A stretch of 64,000 nucleotides of DNA from Bacteroidales bacterium (GTDB lineage: Bacteria > Bacteroidota > Bacteroidia > Bacteroidales > VadinHA17): positions 1,364,001 through 1,428,000 of the forward strand of contig JADJLX010000005.1 in assembly GCA_016709865.1 (NCBI GenBank). The letters run 5' to 3'. Shown here piece after piece: positions 1-6,644 of this stretch. The notes under the pieces were generated by a model. That model ran no database searches, had not been told where the DNA came from, and was given only the letters and a program-made list of their open reading frames with translations. A program made the position numbers and the translations under genes. Every line of letters begins with the position of its first letter. Position 1 is the first letter of the stretch.

Positions 1-1086
1 GCCATCTCGCTCAGAAGCCCATATAATCTCATTTGTTTCATCAAGATTGTATCTGAAGTTCTTACCGCTGTAATCTATAAAAGTTGATGAGGTCTCATTA
101 ATAATCACCTTATCCTTACCAGTTGCAGCATCAACCTTAATTACCTGATAGAGCTGGTGTCCTCTTCTGTTGTATTCAAAAGTAAAATATGCATTGTCCT
201 TGCTCCACTGGATGTTATTTACAGTGTATTGATTCGGTATGATTTTATCATCAACGGGAATATGCTTTTTAGTCTCAATATCAAAAAGCTGAGGATACTT
301 CTGAGGAACTTCATCACCGGGTTTCTGATATTCGTAAGAGTAGTGTTTTGGCTGGAGCTGATCTTCAGGTGAGGATTCAATGTAATATATCATATGCTTT
401 TCTGCAGATGTCACCCTGTACGCCATTAACTTCTTAGAGTTATCAGACCACCTGAAATAGGAAGAATAATAATTCCCGATACCTCCGTCAAAACTCAGCT
501 GATACTCTTTTTTGTCATCTGCAGACCTTATAAAGACATTATAGTTCCTGATGAAGGCTGTCCATTTTTTATCTGGGGAATCCATTGGTGCATTTGCCAG
601 CTCATCCCTGAATCCCCAGTCCCAGGCTGATTGCCTCCCTCTTTCAGTCACCCTGTCGCGTTTAACGATTCTGTAATCCTTGAGGTTGCAGATCCAGTTA
701 AAGTTATCATAAACAAAGGCAAAGCTTCCGAACTTCTCAGAAAAGAGAATGTTCCTTATTGGTAGTTTCCCGGTCTCTGCTTTAATTCCGGTTGCAGCAT
801 AAAACCCGATGGCAAACTTAGTCTGATCAAAGGCCTGCCTCTTCTTAAGATCTGCGGTATTCAGTATAAAATAATCCGTTCCAGTGGGTGTATTAGTCTC
901 ATATAAGAAACTACCAGTATTTCCAATCCATGATGGTCTTACACTGCTGTAATAGACCTTGTCTGCTACCAGCCTTGCCAGGTCATCTGCCCGCTTATAG
1001 TCTTCAGCTGTTACCTGGGGAAAGGCTAATGCCGGAAACATAATTACTGATATAAGGAAGCTGAGTTTAAGTATTTTTGCTTTCAT
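1..1086 (-). CDS. Peptidase S9, dipeptidyl-peptidase IV type, N-terminal part (cut by window edge)
   Basis: I translated this frame by hand from the ATG at 1086: 362 codons stay open to the window edge, so the C-terminal catalytic part lies outside. The protein starts with a signal peptide (MKAKILKLSFLISVIMFPALAF) and continues as a beta-propeller domain. Recognisable blades include SPDKKWTAFIRNYNVFIRS near residue 190 and IIWASERDG at the edge, both typical of the DPP-IV N-terminal propeller. Proteins of this family remove X-Pro dipeptides and, with this kind of leader, act in the periplasm. The Ser-Asp-His triad cannot be checked here. The gene is transcribed away from the ThDP enzyme gene at 1200, across a gap of about 110 bases. 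Confidence 0.85.
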   Translation of the reverse strand, partial: MKAKILKLSFLISVIMFPALAFPQVTAEDYKRADDLARLVADKVYYSSVRPSWIGNTGSFLYETNTPTGTDYFILNTADLKKRQAFDQTKFAIGFYAATGIKAETGKLPIRNILFSEKFGSFAFVYDNFNWICNLKDYRIVKRDRVTERGRQSAWDWGFRDELANAPMDSPDKKWTAFIRNYNVFIRSADDKKEYQLSFDGGIGNYYSSYFRWSDNSKKLMAYRVTSAEKHMIYYIESSPEDQLQPKHYSYEYQKPGDEVPQKYPQLFDIETKKHIPVDDKIIPNQYTVNNIQWSKDNAYFTFEYNRRGHQLYQVIKVDAATGKDKVIINETSSTFIDYSGKNFRYNLDETNEIIWASERDG

Positions 1087-1169
1087 AAAATGATTTTACT
1101 TAAATGACCATCGCATAAATGTAGCAGAAATAGAAAACATTTTTAATATGAAGAGATCATAATATTTAA

Positions 1170-1177
1170 TAGTTTTG
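1170..1177 (+). promoter_or_regulatory. Bacteroidota -7 box (TAGTTTTG) before the ThDP enzyme gene
   Basis: The sequence matches TAnnTTTG exactly. No clear TTG lies about 20 bases upstream. A transcript would begin near 1184, leaving a 5' leader of about 16 bases to the ATG at 1200 and only about 7 to the ATG at 1191, which favours the later start. Confidence 0.5.
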
Positions 1178-1199
1178 TCTGTTATTCAACATGTTATTT

Positions 1200-2792
1200 A
1201 TGACTATTGCTGAATATATTGCTGATCAGCTATATACAAATGGTGTAAGGTTTGTTTTCGGAATCCCCGGCGGACCATCGATCCCATATATGGAGGCATT
1301 TAAAAATGCAGGTATAGAGTTCATACTCACCTCAAATGAGGCATCTGCAGGTATTATGGCTGACGTTACCTCAAGGCTGACAGGCGTTCCGGGAATATGT
1401 CATGCTACCTTCGGACCGGGCGCTACCAATATTTCTACAGGTGTAGGGGGTGCCATGCTTGACCGGTCTGCTGTTATAGTTTTCACAACAGAGGTTTCTG
1501 ATGATATGATCAACCGGACAACCCAGATGAACATTAACCATCAGAAGCTTTTTGAACCTGTTACTCTGGCAACTTTCAGGCTGACAACAGGAAATGTAAA
1601 GGAAGTTATGGAATCAGCAATCCGGTTTTGCAATGGAATTTACCCCGGACCGGTACACATCGGATTACCATCTGATATATCAGGAAATGAGATAATTGAT
1701 TCAGGCGAAACAGGCATAATCAGTGAACAGGAGTATCATCAGAATGATATTCAAAAGATTATTTCAGATCTGGAGAAGTCGAGACGTCCTCTTCTGGCTA
1801 TCGGACTGACAGCAGTAAGGGAGAATATACACTCAGAGATGCAGGAATTTCTGAAAAAATACAGGATGCCGGTAGTGATCACACCAATGGCGAAGGGAAT
1901 AATCAATGAAGACAATCCCTGTTATGCAGGAGTGCTATTTCATTCTTTAAGTGATTACCTTGAAGACATTTATGAAAAGACCGATCTTGTTATAGGTATT
2001 GGTTATGATCCGGTTGAATTTAACTATGAATCCTGGATTCCTGATGTACCGCTTATCCACTTCGACACCAGGCAAACAGACATACCCCGCCGGGATTCGG
2101 TAAATCAGTATATCGGTCCTTCCAACGAGTGGTTTACCATCCTTAAGAACCTGAATGAGGGCTCACTGATATTTGAAGAACATCTGATCAGGGGAGTACG
2201 TGATGAGATGATATCAGTGTTTGAAGGTTTCACCAATCATTTTGGTCCGGCTGCAGCCCTAAAAGTACTGCAGGATGAGCTTCCTGTAAATACAATTCTG
2301 ACATCTGATGTCGGATCACACCTTCACCTCATAGGGCAGTTCTGGCAGACATCAGGCAAGAACAGGGTAATAATGACTAACGGATGGTCGGGTATGGGAT
2401 TCGGTATACCGGCTGCCCTTGCAGCGCAGCTGAATGACAAACATGCTAACGTTGTATGCATTACAGGTGATGGTGGATTCCTGATGATGGCTGGTGAGAT
2501 AATTACAGCACGACGGTATAACCTTCCGGTTATAATAGTTGTCTTTTCCGACGGAGAACTGAATCTTATTAAAGTCAAACAATCGTGGAAAGAGCTGCCT
2601 CCATATGGCACAATTCTATATCAGGGTGACTTATTCGGAGCAGATACCTTTCTGGGAATAAAGGTTTTAAGAGCCGACTCAACAGAAAGAATGAGAGCCG
2701 CAATTATTGAAGCACTGTCGGAGCATGAACCAGTTATTATAAATGCGGTGATTGATCCTGAGGATTATAAGTGGCTGATTGTAAAAAGATAA
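1200..2792 (+). CDS. Thiamine diphosphate-dependent enzyme, acetolactate synthase large-subunit-like
   Basis: A 530-residue protein with the three-domain ThDP fold: N-terminal Pyr domain with the activating Glu in SNEASAG, central domain, and C-terminal PP domain with GDGGFLMMAGEII. After the GDG motif the usual NN pair reads SD (VVFSDGELNLIKVKQ), so one metal-ligand position is Asp. The family includes acetolactate synthases and 2-oxoacid decarboxylases. No small regulatory subunit or other ilv gene is adjacent, so a role in branched-chain amino acid synthesis is not supported and the substrate is unknown. An in-frame ATG at 1191 is the alternative start, but promoter spacing favours 1200. 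Confidence 0.8.
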   Translation: MTIAEYIADQLYTNGVRFVFGIPGGPSIPYMEAFKNAGIEFILTSNEASAGIMADVTSRLTGVPGICHATFGPGATNISTGVGGAMLDRSAVIVFTTEVSDDMINRTTQMNINHQKLFEPVTLATFRLTTGNVKEVMESAIRFCNGIYPGPVHIGLPSDISGNEIIDSGETGIISEQEYHQNDIQKIISDLEKSRRPLLAIGLTAVRENIHSEMQEFLKKYRMPVVITPMAKGIINEDNPCYAGVLFHSLSDYLEDIYEKTDLVIGIGYDPVEFNYESWIPDVPLIHFDTRQTDIPRRDSVNQYIGPSNEWFTILKNLNEGSLIFEEHLIRGVRDEMISVFEGFTNHFGPAAALKVLQDELPVNTILTSDVGSHLHLIGQFWQTSGKNRVIMTNGWSGMGFGIPAALAAQLNDKHANVVCITGDGGFLMMAGEIITARRYNLPVIIVVFSDGELNLIKVKQSWKELPPYGTILYQGDLFGADTFLGIKVLRADSTERMRAAIIEALSEHEPVIINAVIDPEDYKWLIVKR

Positions 2793-2800
2793 GAAACAGG

Positions 2801-2888
2801 TTCTGGGTACTTGGTGCTGGTTGCTGGGTGTTGTAGATCAAACTAAATACATGCCACCTAGCACCTAGCACCTAGTACCCAGCACCTA
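2801..2888. repeat. Composite palindrome of CTAGCACC-type words
   Basis: The left arm carries GGTGCTGG/GCTGGGTG-like words and the right arm carries CACCTAGCACCTAGCACCTAG. The arms can pair imperfectly around an AT-rich loop (about 2835-2853). It sits between the convergent ends of the ThDP enzyme and GNAT genes and could act as a two-way terminator. A second member of the same family lies at 61318-61394. Confidence 0.7.
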
Positions 2889-3425
2889 TTAAATATAGTA
2901 TTTGAAATCCTCCTTCAGCACCGAATATATACAGCTATCCTTAATTATTCCGTTCTTGATAACATTTCTGTGAAGGGTTGCTTCAAGTCTGTATCCGGCT
3001 TTCTCAAGGGCTCTGCGCGATCCTGGATTATCTGCAAAAGGTTCGGCATAAATCCTGACTACATCAAAATCTTTGAAGCCATATGAAGTTGCTGCCTTGA
3101 TAGCTCTGGTTGCAATTCCTTTTCCCCAATGCTCTTCAGCAAGAAAATACCCGATCTCAAAGTTTTTCCTGTAGATATCTGATTTTGTCACAATGCCAAT
3201 ACTGCCAACCAGTTGTTTATTTACCATAATAGCAAAAAACCGCGGAGGCTGGTTTTCCGGCAATATAATATTCAGCCAGTCAATGGCATCTTGTAGTGAA
3301 TATGGATTAGGAAAACCATCCCGGAGGTTGTCAGCGACTTTTTTATTATCAGCTATAACAGCCAACGCCCCGGCATCATTAGTAGTCCAGGGTCTCAGTT
3401 TAACTCCCTCAAAAAGGATTTCCAT
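2889..3425 (-). CDS. GNAT acetyltransferase, RimJ/RimL type
   Basis: A 178-residue single-domain protein. It shows the RimJ/RimL layout: LRPWTTNDAGALAVIADN at the start, beta strands 4-5 with FEIGYFLAEEHWGKGIATRAI (acetyl-CoA-binding region), and RIYAEPFADNPGSRRALEKAGYR near residue 140. This family N-acetylates protein N-termini or small amines using acetyl-CoA; the substrate cannot be read from the sequence. It ends just beside the palindromic repeat and is preceded by the THX-like gene 14 bases upstream, so the two may be cotranscribed. Confidence 0.85.
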   Translation of the reverse strand: MEILFEGVKLRPWTTNDAGALAVIADNKKVADNLRDGFPNPYSLQDAIDWLNIILPENQPPRFFAIMVNKQLVGSIGIVTKSDIYRKNFEIGYFLAEEHWGKGIATRAIKAATSYGFKDFDVVRIYAEPFADNPGSRRALEKAGYRLEATLHRNVIKNGIIKDSCIYSVLKEDFKYYI

Positions 3426-3439
3426 CAGTAAAGGCTGGT

Positions 3440-3790
3440 CTACTTTTCTTTTTTAGGTTTAGCTGTCTTTACAGGTTTTTCAGCTTTAGGTGCTTTCTTT
3501 TCTTTCTCAGCCTTAGGTGCTTTTTCAGCTACCGGTGCTTTCTCCTTCGCAGCTGCAGGTGCCTTTTCCCTGGCAGCCTTAACAGCCTTAACTTCTTTTA
3601 CTTCTGCAACCTCTGCAACAGGAACTGCTTCTTTCTTTTCTTTCACTGCCTTCTTTTCCTTATGTTCCTTTTCTGCAGCTACTTTTACAGGTTTTACTTC
3701 AGGTTTAAAGGTCTTTTTGCGAAGACGTCTGACACCAAAAGTACCGAGTATAATTTTACCTCTTCTCGATTTTTTATCACCTTTTCCCAT
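3440..3790 (-). CDS. THX-like 30S ribosomal protein with long Lys/Ala/Glu/Pro tail
   Basis: The first 26 residues (MGKGDKKSRRGKIILGTFGV then RRLRKK) match the short, basic THX ribosomal proteins annotated in Bacteroidota. Those are normally only a few tens of residues long. Here about 90 extra residues follow, almost entirely K, A, E, V and P, with repeated words such as EKAPAAAKEKAPVAEKAPKA. The tail should be disordered and highly charged. A -7 box at 3839-3846 leaves a leader of about 42 bases. The head most likely binds the small subunit; the tail function is unknown. Confidence 0.75.
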   Translation of the reverse strand: MGKGDKKSRRGKIILGTFGVRRLRKKTFKPEVKPVKVAAEKEHKEKKAVKEKKEAVPVAEVAEVKEVKAVKAAREKAPAAAKEKAPVAEKAPKAEKEKKAPKAEKPVKTAKPKKEK

Positions 3791-3838
3791 ATAAGTTGGT
3801 TTTGTTTAGTTTGTTTAGTCCTTTTTACGGAATGGAAG

Positions 3839-3846
3839 CAAAGTTA
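3839..3846 (-). promoter_or_regulatory. Bacteroidota -7 box (TAACTTTG on the minus strand) for the THX-like gene
   Basis: The plus strand reads CAAAGTTA, the reverse complement of TAACTTTG, an exact TAnnTTTG match. Predicted transcription start near 3832, about 42 bases before the ATG at 3790. No clear -33 TTG was found at the expected distance. Confidence 0.45.
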
Positions 3847-3900
3847 ACAAATTTCTTTATTTTTAATGAATTATTTTAAGATACAAAAACAAATACATAT

Positions 3901-4446
3901 ATGACCTATTGCGATTATATAAAAACTATTTCAGGGGAACAGCTTATGCTTCACAAGGAGTACCACGATAAACATTATGGTTTCCCTATTGACGATGACA
4001 ATGAACTTTTTGAGAGATTAATGTTTGAGATAAACCAGGCTGGCCTGAACTGGATCCTCATACTTAAAAAGCAACACAATTTCCGTAAAGCATTTGACAA
4101 TTTCAGAGTTGAAATAGTAGCAGAATACGGAGATAATGATTTTCAAAGACTTATGCATGATGAAGGTATAATCAGAAACCGGCTAAAAATAAATGCTGCT
4201 ATTGAAAATGCAAAAACAATAATCACGATTAAAAGGGAATTTGGTTCATTCAGGAACTGGCTCGATATAAACTCCAAACAGAATGAGACTGTTGAAAGCT
4301 GGACAAAACTCTTTAAAAAGACATTCAAATTTACAGGTGGTGAAATTGTAAACGAGTTTTTGATGAGTACCGGCTATTTGCCTGGAGCGCATAGTCCCGA
4401 TTGTCCGGTATATAGAAAAATAGAAGAAATAAAAAGAAAAAGTTGA
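3901..4446 (+). CDS. tag: DNA-3-methyladenine glycosylase I
   Basis: A 181-residue protein, close to the usual Tag length. It removes 3-methyladenine from alkylated DNA, starting base-excision repair. Family landmarks are present: Cys4 and His17 near the N-terminus and the AHSPDC motif near the C-terminus form the zinc-binding set, and FEINQAGLNWILILKKQHNFRKAF corresponds to the conserved E-x-x-QAGLSW region with the catalytic Glu. It is followed after 29 bases by the NimA-like gene in the same direction. Confidence 0.9.
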   Translation: MTYCDYIKTISGEQLMLHKEYHDKHYGFPIDDDNELFERLMFEINQAGLNWILILKKQHNFRKAFDNFRVEIVAEYGDNDFQRLMHDEGIIRNRLKINAAIENAKTIITIKREFGSFRNWLDINSKQNETVESWTKLFKKTFKFTGGEIVNEFLMSTGYLPGAHSPDCPVYRKIEEIKRKS

Positions 4447-4475
4447 TTAACAGAATAAGTAACCAGTTGTAAATC

Positions 4476-4940
4476 ATGAGAAGAAAAGACAGAGAAGTGA
4501 CTGAAGATGAGAGCATAAAAGATATAATTAACAGGGCGGATGTTTGCAGGATTGCCCTTGCAGTTGAAAATGAACCATATATTGTTACAATGAATTTCGG
4601 ATATGTTCCTGTTGGCAAAGGAGTACTCTATTTCCATTGCGCTAATGAGGGAAGAAAACTTGATATGATAAGAAAAAACAACCATGTCTGCTTTCAGATG
4701 GATACAGATCATAAACTTTATGGAGGTGAGAAAGGATGTGACTGGGGGATGAATTTTTCTAGTGTTGTGGGTTATGGTAATATTTCGGTAATAACTGAAG
4801 ATGACAGGAAGACTGAAGGGCTTAATGCTATAATGTCGCATTATGGAGCAACTGGTGAGATTACTTACAGTGAGAATGTTATGAGTAGAACAACTATTCT
4901 GAGGCTCGACATTACCCGGATGACCGGAAAAAAGCGTTAA
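4476..4940 (+). CDS. Pyridoxamine-5'-phosphate oxidase-like flavin-binding protein, NimA type
   Basis: A 154-residue split-barrel protein. The N-terminal MRRKDREV and the run GVLYFHCANEGRKLDMIRKNNHVCFQMD are typical of the NimA/pyridoxamine oxidase-related group that binds FMN or F420. Members have been linked to 5-nitroimidazole reduction and resistance, but many are uncharacterised, so no substrate is assigned. It sits between tag and the NYN-LOTUS gene with short gaps (29 and 27 bases), consistent with one transcript. Confidence 0.8.
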   Translation: MRRKDREVTEDESIKDIINRADVCRIALAVENEPYIVTMNFGYVPVGKGVLYFHCANEGRKLDMIRKNNHVCFQMDTDHKLYGGEKGCDWGMNFSSVVGYGNISVITEDDRKTEGLNAIMSHYGATGEITYSENVMSRTTILRLDITRMTGKKR

Positions 4941-4967
4941 CTTGCAATAAGTTAAATAATACTACTT

Positions 4968-5741
4968 ATGCAAACACTAAATGATCTTCGTCTGGCAGTC
5001 CTTATAGATGCCGACAATATACCATACAGCAATGTAAGGGGTATGCTTGAGGAAATTGCCAAGTACGGCACACCTACCTTTAAGAGGATCTATGGTGACT
5101 GGACCAGACCGACTATTGCCGGTTGGAAATCCGTTCTTCTTGAGAATGCAATTACTCCGATTCAGCAGTACAGCTACACCAAAGGTAAAAACTCAACCGA
5201 TTCAGCTTTGATTATTGATGGCATGGATATCCTTTATTCCGGTAAGGTTGATGGTTTTTGTATTGTCTCCAGCGACAGTGATTTTACCAGGCTTGCCACA
5301 AGATTAAGGGAAGCCGGCATGAAAGTTATAGGAATAGGGGAAAGAAAGACACCTCATCCTTTTATTGTTGCCTGTGACAAGTTCATATACCTTGAGATAA
5401 TTACTTCGTCATCAGCAGTTGCAGAAGCCGCCCCTGAGATCAGGAAGAAAGGCAAACCGGTTGTAAAAAAGAAAAAGGTTGAAGCACCTGATACCCAGAC
5501 ACCAGCGCAGATAGTAAAAAGACTGATTTCTTCTTCAATTACAGACCTGGCTGATGAAAACGGCTGGGCGTATCTCGGTGATGTCGGCAATCTGATCCTA
5601 AAGAAACAACCTGATTTTGATCCGAGAAACTTTGGTTTCCCAAAACTTACTCCCCTCATTCGCTCGCTCGATTTTGAGATTGACGAGAGAGAATCGGGGC
5701 AGAACCATATCAAGCATAACTATATCAGGAACAGGAAGTGA
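4968..5741 (+). CDS. NYN-domain (LabA/DUF88-like) protein with C-terminal OST-HTH/LOTUS domain
   Basis: 257 residues. Residues about 8-150 form a NYN/PIN-like nuclease domain with the acidic positions expected for metal binding: VLIDADNIPYSN, DSALIIDGMDILY and CIVSSDSDFTRLATRLREAG. A Lys-rich linker (about 165-180) leads to residues about 185-255, which look like an OST-HTH/LOTUS RNA-binding domain (AYLGDVGNLILKKQPDFDPRNFG). The combination resembles the eukaryotic MARF1 architecture and suggests an RNA-acting endonuclease. Transcription should stop at the hairpin at 5809-5842. Confidence 0.85.
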   Translation: MQTLNDLRLAVLIDADNIPYSNVRGMLEEIAKYGTPTFKRIYGDWTRPTIAGWKSVLLENAITPIQQYSYTKGKNSTDSALIIDGMDILYSGKVDGFCIVSSDSDFTRLATRLREAGMKVIGIGERKTPHPFIVACDKFIYLEIITSSSAVAEAAPEIRKKGKPVVKKKKVEAPDTQTPAQIVKRLISSSITDLADENGWAYLGDVGNLILKKQPDFDPRNFGFPKLTPLIRSLDFEIDERESGQNHIKHNYIRNRK

Positions 5742-5742
5742 G

Positions 5743-5798
5743 GTAAGAGGTTGGGGTAAGAGGTGCGAGGTACGTGGTATGTGAAGTGAGGAGTGATT
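5743..5798 (+). repeat. Purine-rich degenerate direct repeat (AGGTAAGAGG-type words)
   Basis: The stretch after the NYN-LOTUS stop repeats words such as GAGGTAAGAGGTTGGGG and GAGGTGCGAGGTACGTGG. It resembles a single arm of the composite palindromes elsewhere in the window, but no matching second arm was found. Confidence 0.4.
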
Positions 5799-5808
5799 TA
5801 TATCAAAT

Positions 5809-5842
5809 AAAAAAGGCTGTACATTTCTGTTACAGCCTTTTT
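5809..5842. terminator. Bidirectional Rho-independent terminator
   Basis: Perfect stem AAAAGGCTGTA / TACAGCCTTTT with a 9-base loop, A-run on the left and T-run on the right. It lies between the convergent NYN-LOTUS and cold-shock genes and can serve both. Confidence 0.85.
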
Positions 5843-5861
5843 GGTATTTTTTTGAGTAAGA

Positions 5862-6059
5862 CTAGTCTACTCTTTTAACCTTGATGGCAACCGGTCCTTT
5901 TTCCCTCTGCTCAATTTCAAATTCAACTGCCTGACCTGCCTCAAGTTCGGTATGGGAAACTTCTAAACCTGAACGGTGGATAAAGATATCCTTATTGTCT
6001 TCTGTCTGAAGGAATCCGTAACCTTTTACTCTGTCATACCATTTAACAGTACCTTTCAT
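5862..6059 (-). CDS. Cold-shock domain protein
   Basis: 65 residues, the full length of a CspA-type OB fold. RNP1 (KGYGFL) and RNP2 (DIFIHRSG) are both present. These proteins bind single-stranded nucleic acid and melt RNA secondary structure. The gene follows the RRM protein gene by only 20 bases on the same strand, so both RNA-binding proteins are probably made from one transcript ending at the hairpin at 5809-5842. Confidence 0.93.
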   Translation of the reverse strand: MKGTVKWYDRVKGYGFLQTEDNKDIFIHRSGLEVSHTELEAGQAVEFEIEQREKGPVAIKVKRVD

Positions 6060-6079
6060 AGTTTTAGATGTTAAGTTAA

Positions 6080-6412
6080 CTACCTGTAGTTATCTCTTCT
6101 GTTTCCACCACCGCTTCCGCCTCTGCGGTCACCACCACCGTCACCACCACGGAAATTACTTCTTCTGTCAGTTCTTTCGATTGACTCGTTAACGATAATG
6201 TTTCTTCCGCTAACTTCAGCGCCGTTTAGTTCTTCGATAGCTTTTTTTGCTTCAGCGTCATTTGGCATCTCAACGAAACCAAATCCTTTGCTTTTTCCAG
6301 AGTACTTGTCAATAATGATTTTTGCGGATGTTACTTCGCCATACTCTTCAAAGATTTCTTTTAATTCTGCTTCACTCATTTTAAAATGAAGACTTCCTAC
6401 GTAAATGTTCAT
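6080..6412 (-). CDS. RNA recognition motif (RRM) protein with Gly/Arg-rich tail
   Basis: 110 residues. One RRM fills residues 1-80, with RNP2 (NIYVGSL) and RNP1 (SKGFGFVEM). The tail is rich in Gly, Arg and Asp (RRSNFRGGDGGGDRRGG) like eukaryotic RGG boxes. Single-RRM proteins of this kind are found in Bacteroidota and cyanobacteria. In cyanobacteria they are cold-inducible, which fits the cold-shock gene directly downstream. A weak promoter-like sequence lies at 6446-6473. Confidence 0.92.
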   Translation of the reverse strand: MNIYVGSLHFKMSEAELKEIFEEYGEVTSAKIIIDKYSGKSKGFGFVEMPNDAEAKKAIEELNGAEVSGRNIIVNESIERTDRRSNFRGGDGGGDRRGGSGGGNRRDNYR

Positions 6413-6445
6413 AGTTCAAATATTAAAGTATTTATAAAACAGGGA

Positions 6446-6473
6446 CAAAGGTCATATTTATTTTTGAAAACAA
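6446..6473 (-). promoter_or_regulatory. Possible promoter for the RRM/cold-shock pair
   Basis: On the minus strand TTG (6473-6471) is followed after 17 bases by GACCTTTG (6453-6446), one base off TAnnTTTG. Predicted start near 6439, a leader of about 27 bases. The mismatch keeps confidence low. Confidence 0.3.
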
Positions 6474-6644
6474 AAAATAAAATGCCATAATATGTTGTAT
6501 TTAAATAGCTTTTTGCCATTATACACTACTTTTTTCCAGCTAAAACTATCTGTTTTTAATGCCTGTTAATTTTCAGAAATAACAATGATTTTTACATTTT
6601 GTTCAGAAATGTTCTTTTTTTTGTCTGATACTAACGCCTCTTTC

